In this document: positions 61,983-64,000 of the stretch, piece after piece
How the letters are laid out: each line of letters starts with the position of its first letter
Numbering within the stretch: the stretch's first letter is position 1
Assembly (NCBI RefSeq): GCF_000186865.1
Contig: NW_008705572.1
Location: 517,384 to 581,383, forward strand
Direction of reading: 5' to 3'
DNA length: 64,000 nucleotides
DNA from: Aureococcus anophagefferens
Taxonomy: Eukaryota > Sar > Pelagophyceae > Pelagomonadales > Pelagomonadaceae
Program-made: the position numbers and the translations under genes
The notes under the pieces: model-generated
The model's input: the letters and a program-made list of their open reading frames with translations, nothing else
The model's database searches: none
Told to the model about the DNA's origin: nothing

Positions 61983-63471
61983 CTAGCCACTTACCCTCGC
62001 GGCGCGGGACGCGCTCGGCGCGAACGGCTCGTCGAAGAACTTCTCGACGGAATCGGCCGCCCAGCCGACGACCTCCTCGAGCGTCGGGTCGTTGCCGTAT
62101 CGCGTCGCGTCGCCCGTCGTGCCGTAGACCTCGAGGTCCAACGCCGACGCGGGCTGGCCGCCGTCGACGGGCCGCGCGACCTCGATGACGGCCGCCCGCC
62201 ACGCGACGTCGTCGGTCATCGTCGTCGGCCAGTAGAGCGACGGCACGTTGCCCGTGGGCATGCGGTCGGCGCCGTAGATGAAGGCGTTGGGCACCTGGTA
62301 GTCCCAGACGACCATGGCGTCCACGTCCAGGTTCGCGACGGCGACGCGGCTCCGCGGGTCCGTCGCGTTCCGCGAGTTCGCGAAGACGAAGTAGTCGCCC
62401 TCGCCAAAGTATTCCAGGCCGTGGTTCACGTGTCAGAACGAGTAATTCCGCGCCTCCGCGCCCTCGCGGCTCCCGTCGATGTTCCGCCCTCGACGGCTAC
62501 CGCGCCGCCGTCGCCGAGCGACGGCGCGCCGCCGCGGAGCGCGAGGTTCTCGAGGCGGAGCGCGCCGCCCGAGGTCACCTCGAAGAGCCGCGTCGCTCCG
62601 CCCGCGAGGGCGACGGACGCGTTCGAGCCGCGCACGACGACGGACGTCGCCGCGACGCGCACGGCCTCGTCGAAGACGACGACCGCGCCGAGCGCGTAGA
62701 CGGGCGAAGCGCCAAAGGGGTCGTCGTAGGCGAACGCGTTGCAGGTCCCGCAGCTCCGCGGGCACGCGGCGAGGAGCGCCGCCACGTCCTCGGCGTTCCA
62801 GTCCTCCGCCACGGACGCGTTCCAGTCCTCCGCCGCGTTCGCGCAGTCGTAGCCGACCCAGTCGCGGCACGCGTACGGATAGTCTACTCCGGGTCGTCGA
62901 AGCAGCCGACGTCCGTCGCGTTGCCGTAGGAAGCGTAGCCCGCGGCGTCGACGAGGCCCTGGAGGCGGCCGGACGACAGGACGGGCGTGTCGTCGCCCGT
63001 CGGCGCCGCCGACGGCGGCGGCGACGCCGTCGGCGCGACGGAGTGCGTCGGCGCGCGCGTGTACGTCGGCGCGGCGCTCGGCCTGAGCGGCTCTTCGTCG
63101 CAGGCGCTCTCGATGACGCGGCCGTCGGCGAGCAGCCAGTACTCCGTCCGCGCGAAGGGCGCCGCGCCGCCCTCGACGTCGACGAGGTCGAAGTCCCACG
63201 AGATCTCGCTGTCGTAGCTGCCGGGACGCACCTCGAAGGCGAAGCACGTCGGCGCGGACGCGACGCAGAGCGAGACCTCTTCGACGAGGCCGCTATCCAG
63301 CGTGCCCTCGGAGAATGTCTCGTTCGCCTGGAAGACCCATTCGGCCCCGTTCCAGCCGTCGCCCCACGAATCGCGCAGCGTCAGCGTGTAGCAGTCGCTC
63401 GCGCCGGCGCGCGCCGCGACGAGCGCCGCAGCGATGGCCGCGACGCGCAGGACTCTTGGGCACCGGTGCAT
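61983..63471 (-). pseudogene. Broken secreted protein: signal peptide, ShKT, beta-helix-like part, arylsulfotransferase-like end
   Basis: The frame starts at 63471 with a signal peptide (VLRVAAIAAALVAARAGA) and CYTLTLRDSWGDGWNGAEW, a motif common in secreted stramenopile proteins, then a Pro/Thr linker. A ShKT-type domain (CFDDPE...YACRDWVGYDC...CPRSCGTC) is split by a frame change near 62885. Beta-helix-like sequence (GGALRLENLALRGG, GDGGAVAVEGG) follows. A second frame change near 62495 leads to RNYSF, an in-frame TGA at 62433-62435, then HVNHGLEYFGEGDYFVFANS and VPNAFIYGADRMPTGN, resembling arylsulfotransferase (ASST-type) propeller blades. Two shifts and a stop argue for a pseudogene or a mis-assembled, intron-containing gene. 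Confidence 0.55.
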
Positions 63472-63553
63472 GAATCACCGTCTGAAGTGTTCAGAGCGCA
63501 AACCGGCGCATCGGCGGGCAGCCCGCTTCATCATAAAATTCAGAACTGCACCA

Positions 63554-64000
63554 TCAACCCTTATTAGCGGCCCTTTCCTTCGCGAGCCGCTCCTTCTCCT
63601 GGGCCGCCTTGACCTTGGCCGTCGGATAGGCGCCGCCCTCTGGCGGCAAGTCCAAAATGCCGAGGTCGTCGGGGAGCCGCGGCCGGGGCGCGCGCGCGAC
63701 GGGCGCGGGCTTGTCCATGCCCTCCCACGCGAGCGGCCACTCGCGGTTGAAGAACGGGTAGTGGGGCGCGACGGCCTCGTGGAGCACGCGCTTCTTCACG
63801 GGCGGCGCGGCGTAAAAAAAGGTCGTCTCCGCGTGGCCGTAGTAGGCGCGGAGCCGCGCGACGTAGGACGAGAACGTCGAGAAGAACGTGCCCGTGAACG
63901 TGCGGCAGTTGGGCGCGGACGCGACGAGCTGCTCGACCATGCCCCGCGCGTTCGGGTCGTCCAGGTCCGCCAGCAGGTGTTCAAAGTCCGCGAGGTAGAA
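63554..64000 (-). CDS. Partial protein, C-terminal 148 residues
   Basis: The frame is open to the right edge of the window, so the start is missing. The visible part reads FYLADFEHLLADLDDPNARG, GTFFSTFSSYVARLRAYYGH, then a Pro-rich stretch with HYPFFNREWPLAWEGM and a Lys/Glu-rich helical end (KAAQEKERLAKERAANKG). The aromatic central block could belong to a glycan-modifying enzyme (sugar-transfer or sulfotransferase type), but no motif secures that. I do not recognise the family. Confidence 0.5.
   Translation of the reverse strand, partial: FYLADFEHLLADLDDPNARGMVEQLVASAPNCRTFTGTFFSTFSSYVARLRAYYGHAETTFFYAAPPVKKRVLHEAVAPHYPFFNREWPLAWEGMDKPAPVARAPRPRLPDDLGILDLPPEGGAYPTAKVKAAQEKERLAKERAANKG

Overview
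The window looks like nuclear DNA of a GC-rich marine stramenopile alga. The best fit is a pelagophyte of the Aureococcus type; this is inferred from content, not from a database match. Pointers are very high GC, densely packed genes on both strands with short divergent spacers, few and mostly short introns with several GC-AG introns, intron-forming transposons (introners) with terminal inverted repeats and 8-bp target duplications, a signal-peptide plus Phe plastid-type leader, and stramenopile-style giant receptors.

Layout. 1-13 kb: ankyrin-like tail, acidic unknown, lysophosphatidate acyltransferase, membrane sulfotransferase, dioxygenase-ILEI protein, Mpv17 protein, C2-TerD-TerD protein, adenylate kinase, two tandem membrane coiled-coil paralogues, coiled-coil unknown. 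13-21 kb: polytopic RING protein carrying two introners, FG-rich/LOTUS/14-WD40 protein, J-domain protein with Cys-His repeats. 21.4-24.3 kb: gene-poor, with a 12-bp inverted-repeat element and an AT-richer retroelement-derived island (decayed Ty1/copia RNase H). 24.3-38 kb: SNF2/RING helicase, 1868-aa PH/zinc-finger protein split by an introner, small mitochondrial-type membrane protein, mitochondrial-carrier-like protein, NDPK-like protein, three-exon metallophosphoesterase with an introner. 38.5-48.8 kb: one unbroken 3439-aa surface receptor rich in tandem repeats. 49.7-64 kb: sigma-region-4/mTERF fusion with an introner, a duplicated bidirectional gene module, scrambled fragments of an acyl-adenylate ligase/ketoreductase gene and of a SET gene tail, an intact ASCH-AWS-SET methyltransferase, an ankyrin protein, a broken ShKT/sulfotransferase-like gene and a partial gene at the right edge.

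The strongest finding is a set of five insertions in four genes. Each is flanked by an 8-bp duplication (6/8 to 8/8 matching). Removing one target copy plus the element restores the reading frame exactly, and in the RING and mTERF genes it also restores a recognisable family motif. The 5' splice site (GC, once mutated to GT) comes from the target duplication; the AG comes from the element end. The second is a predicted plastid protein fusing a bacterial-type sigma-70 region 4 to mTERF repeats. There is no operon logic; functional links are limited to shared divergent promoters and tandem or segmental duplications.
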